Source: Micractinium sp. NFX-FRZ
Taxonomy: Eukaryota > Chlorophyta > Trebouxiophyceae > Chlorellales > Chlorellaceae
Length of the DNA: 64,000 bases
Reading direction: 5' to 3'
Assembly: GCA_029339195.1 (NCBI GenBank)
Contig: JAPTJF010000172.1
Span: forward strand, 1-64,000
The translations under genes and the position numbers were made by a program. Below are positions 61,591-64,000 of the stretch, one piece after another; positions within the stretch are counted from its first letter, which is position 1, and every line of letters starts with the position of its first letter. A model generated the notes under the pieces. It was given only the letters and a program-made list of their open reading frames with translations. It had not been told where the DNA came from and did not search any database.

Positions 61591-64000
61591 TGCTGCTGCT
61601 GTGCCCCCTCCCCTCCCCCATACGCACTGCCCGCCGCCGTTGCCTGCACAGACGGAGGCTGCTGCGTGCCACCTGCTGCTGCCGGCTGCGGCTGCCTGCT
61701 GCTGGCCTCCATCAGCGCTGCCAGGGCATTGGCTGTGTTGATGCTGGAGTTGCGCCGCAGGGTGCTGAGCAGGCGCTGCGTCGGGTGCGCCCCCGGCTGC
61801 GGCGGGCCCGGCAAATCGTTGGGCTGGCGCAGGCCAGATGCAGCGGGCGAGACGGCAGGCGAGGCGCCGCTGCTGCCGCCAGGCGTGGCGGCCTCCCCCA
61901 CTGGAGGCCCCGCCGGCCAGCCGGAATCTGTTGCCGCTGCTGCCTGAGCCGCTGCCGCCGCCGCTGCCGGCAGGACGCGCATGCCGCTGTTGCCGCTCTC
62001 CCACGAGACACTGCCCTGTGCAAAGCTGCCCTGCGCTGCTGTGCACAGCGCGCCTCCACCCGCTGCCTCCGCTGCTGCTGCTGCTGCCGGCGCGGGCGCG
62101 GGCCAGTCTGCGAAGGGCGGGTGCCAGGCGTCGTTGCCCCAGCGCAGGAAGTGCACCCCCAGCAGCAGTGAGTAGTCTATGACGTGTAGGCGCTCCAGCA
62201 GGTCCAAGTCCCGCTTGAGCTGGCGCTGTACCGCGGCGTACTGCCTGGCCGGCAGTACCAACTGCGGGGGGCAGGGGGAAAGCGATAGCGGGACCAGAGG
62301 CGCAAGGGGCATGGATGTGAGGAATTTGGGGTTGAGGTGCGGGGTTGGAGATGCTTGGGGCCGGCAACAGGGGGCAGTCGGGGGAGGCGAGCAGGCGCAG
62401 GCGACCATGGCAACCCGCAGGCCTGTCTGCCCCCGCACCACCAACCCAATCCGCATGCATGTCTGCTCCCCCACCCCACCCCTTCATGCAAGTCCATGTC
62501 ACGGCCTTCAACTCCCTCATGCTAGCAAAGACTTCCCGCCCAGGTTAGCAAAGACTTCCCGCCCAAGCACCCACCTGCATGTCTAGGTCTAGGTCTTTGA
62601 GCGTGGCGTGGGGGTCGGCCCCCCTCGCCCGCTCCCCCACCGTGCGCCCGTGTGTCGACCCCTTGAGGTCGTACCGGCGGTGCAGGCGCAGGTGGGAGGG
62701 CAGCACGTTGCCCATGACCAGGAAGCGCACCTGCATGGTGGCCAGGGGTTGTGATTGGGGATAAACTCACTTGGATATGAACATCGGCGGCAGGGCGGCA
62801 CAACAGCACTTGCACTATACACGGGGGAGACGGTGCACACTTGAGACAGTGCGTTCTCATGAGCTGTCATGTGTTGTATTGCAGCTGCCATGCTGAACAC
62901 ACTTGCGGCCCTGCCACTGCTCCGACTCCCCCTCAAGCTGCTCCAAACTCGCTGCCCGCCCCCGCCCTCCCGCCCACCTCCCTCCCTCCCTCACCCGGCG
63001 TCCCAGCAGGGGGCTGACCCGGTGCACCCCAAAGAAGCGGATGAGCAGCGTGCCGGGGTTGGCGGCCACGTGGCGGTAGTACCTGCGGGCAGCGGTAAGT
63101 GGGCGGCACGGGCAGAGCAGGATGTGGCGCGCACATGATGTGTGCTGGTCAAGGCCTACGTGCTTTCTAGACCCAAGGCCTGAATGCTGTGCGGGCCATG
63201 ATAGAACCACGGAAACAGGCTGCTACAGTTGTCCCAGCCAAGCCTCACCCACCCACCCCACACCCCACACCCCTGCCCACCCACCTGGGTATCAGCTCCA
63301 GCAGCAGCCGCATCTCCTCCTTGCGCACCGTCTTCACCAGGAACCTGCGCCGGGGGGGCGGCAGCCACAGATTGGAAAGGGGCGCAGTGGCACAAGCAGG
63401 CAAGCCGGCGCGCAGCCAAGAGGGTGGGGCGCCTTATGGAGACGGGCAGCCAGCCAGCCCAGCAGGACAGCCAGTCAGCCAAGGAGCGTCCAGTTCCCAG
63501 TTCCACCTTCCGGCCGCCCACGAGCACACCCGCCCCACCCCAACCGCCCCGCCCTACCTGTCGTCGTCCGAGAGGAAGAAGACGGAGCCGCTCTTGCCTG
63601 GGGAGCCCAGCAGGCGCAGCGCGGCGTCGCCTGTCAGGCTCAGCAGGTAGTCGCTGCGTGCATGGGGAGAAGTACAGGTGTGGTGACGGGGACGGTGTGG
63701 GAGCGTGGGCACGGGGGAGGGTGCGGACAGCGCAGGCAGGCGGGGCGGAGCACCGGCCACGTGCTGCACTGCCTCCACTGCTCTCCATTGCTCAGGCAAA
63801 CTAATCAGCCCGCCTGCACAGCCAGACCACTCCCCCCACCCTCACCCCCCCACACACACCTGTTGTCGATGCCAAAGGCCTGGCGCAGGCGCTGGAAGAC
63901 GCGGGGGGCGTAGTCCTTCCACTTGAAGGCGGGGGTCTCGGCGCCTGAAGGGGGGGGGCCATGCGGGGGGAGGGTGCGATCGAGGTTGGTGACAGGGGCG
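59739..64000 (-). CDS. PIP5K: Phosphatidylinositol-4-phosphate 5-kinase (partial, 5' end outside window)
   Basis: Exons from about 63947 leftwards encode the PIPK catalytic domain: [31 protein letters not shown] with [13 protein letters not shown] and the ATP-binding lysine in [29 protein letters not shown], the phosphate-binding [11 protein letters not shown] (about 62.65 kb), catalytic [13 protein letters not shown] (about 62.15 kb), metal-binding [14 protein letters not shown], and activation-loop [19 protein letters not shown]. The Glu in KHIE aligns with the Glu of KKLE that gives type I enzymes PI4P preference. It makes PI(4,5)P2 at membranes. About 500 low-complexity residues (Ala, Gln, Ser, Gly) interrupt the domain between [10 protein letters not shown] and GVIDF. 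The protein ends GVVPQPP. Any N-terminal MORN repeats would lie outside the window. Confidence 0.93.
62522..62567. repeat. 23 bp direct tandem repeat in PIP5K intron
   Basis: tagcaaagacttcccgccca occurs twice back to back, next to the donor of the exon ending DLDLDMQ. Confidence 0.9.

Noticed and set aside
60522..62171. 549-codon open frame on the plus strand opposite PIP5K
   Set aside because: It is the antisense shadow of a GC-rich low-complexity exon; the minus strand has the kinase motifs and proper splice sites.

Overview
This 64 kb window is nuclear DNA of a green alga. The genes are GC-rich and broken into many short exons separated by introns with GTGAG/GTGGG donors and CTGCAG acceptors. 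TGTAA, the usual chlorophyte poly(A) signal, lies downstream of several genes. Plastid-pathway proteins sit beside ordinary eukaryotic housekeeping genes. A Chlorella-like trebouxiophyte is my inference; nothing in the sequence names the species. There are no prokaryotic operons, transposons, CRISPR arrays, rRNA genes or tRNA genes that I can support.

Twelve protein genes were assembled by joining exons by eye, using splice sites, reading phase and family resemblance. From left to right they are: an ABA4-like carotenoid protein (+, 158-1427); cullin-1 (-, 2320-11396, about 28 exons); a plastid-type folate/biopterin transporter (-, 12329-16334); a secreted four-LysM protein (+, 17272-21286); an unrecognised 8-exon protein (-, 23145-25904); ribosomal protein L35/uL29 (+, 27319-29748, 123 aa); an organellar BolA protein (-, 30225-31187, 142 aa); a katanin p60-type AAA ATPase (+, 31542-36254); a glutamine-rich protein containing an assembly gap (-, 36708-39410); the CPSF160 polyadenylation factor (+, 39867-50607, about 25 exons); a large secreted Cys-rich and Pro-rich wall-type protein (-, 51370-59323, about 20 exons); and a phosphatidylinositol-4-phosphate 5-kinase whose 5' end runs off the right edge (-, 59739 to >64000).

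The genes do not form one pathway. They cover ubiquitin ligation (CUL1), pre-mRNA 3' end formation (CPSF160), translation (RPL35), microtubule severing (katanin), phosphoinositide signalling (PIP5K), plastid or organelle functions (ABA4, folate transporter, BolA) and the extracellular matrix (LysM protein, Pro-rich protein). BolA/katanin and the Q-rich gene/CPSF160 are close divergent pairs that may share promoters. CPSF160 and the wall-protein gene converge on a palindromic double poly(A) signal.

The most unusual structure is in the introns. At least six introns or gene ends carry a nearby, partly decayed copy of an exon edge, often including its splice site. In cullin-1 and the folate transporter the copied 3' splice sites are in phase, a multiple of three away, and separated from the real site by open reading frame, so they could yield in-frame protein variants. 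Several introns (folate transporter, LysM, wall protein twice, CPSF160) are best explained by GC rather than GT donors. Degenerate TGTGC-type pentamer runs also recur in introns, always on the sense strand in the cases seen.
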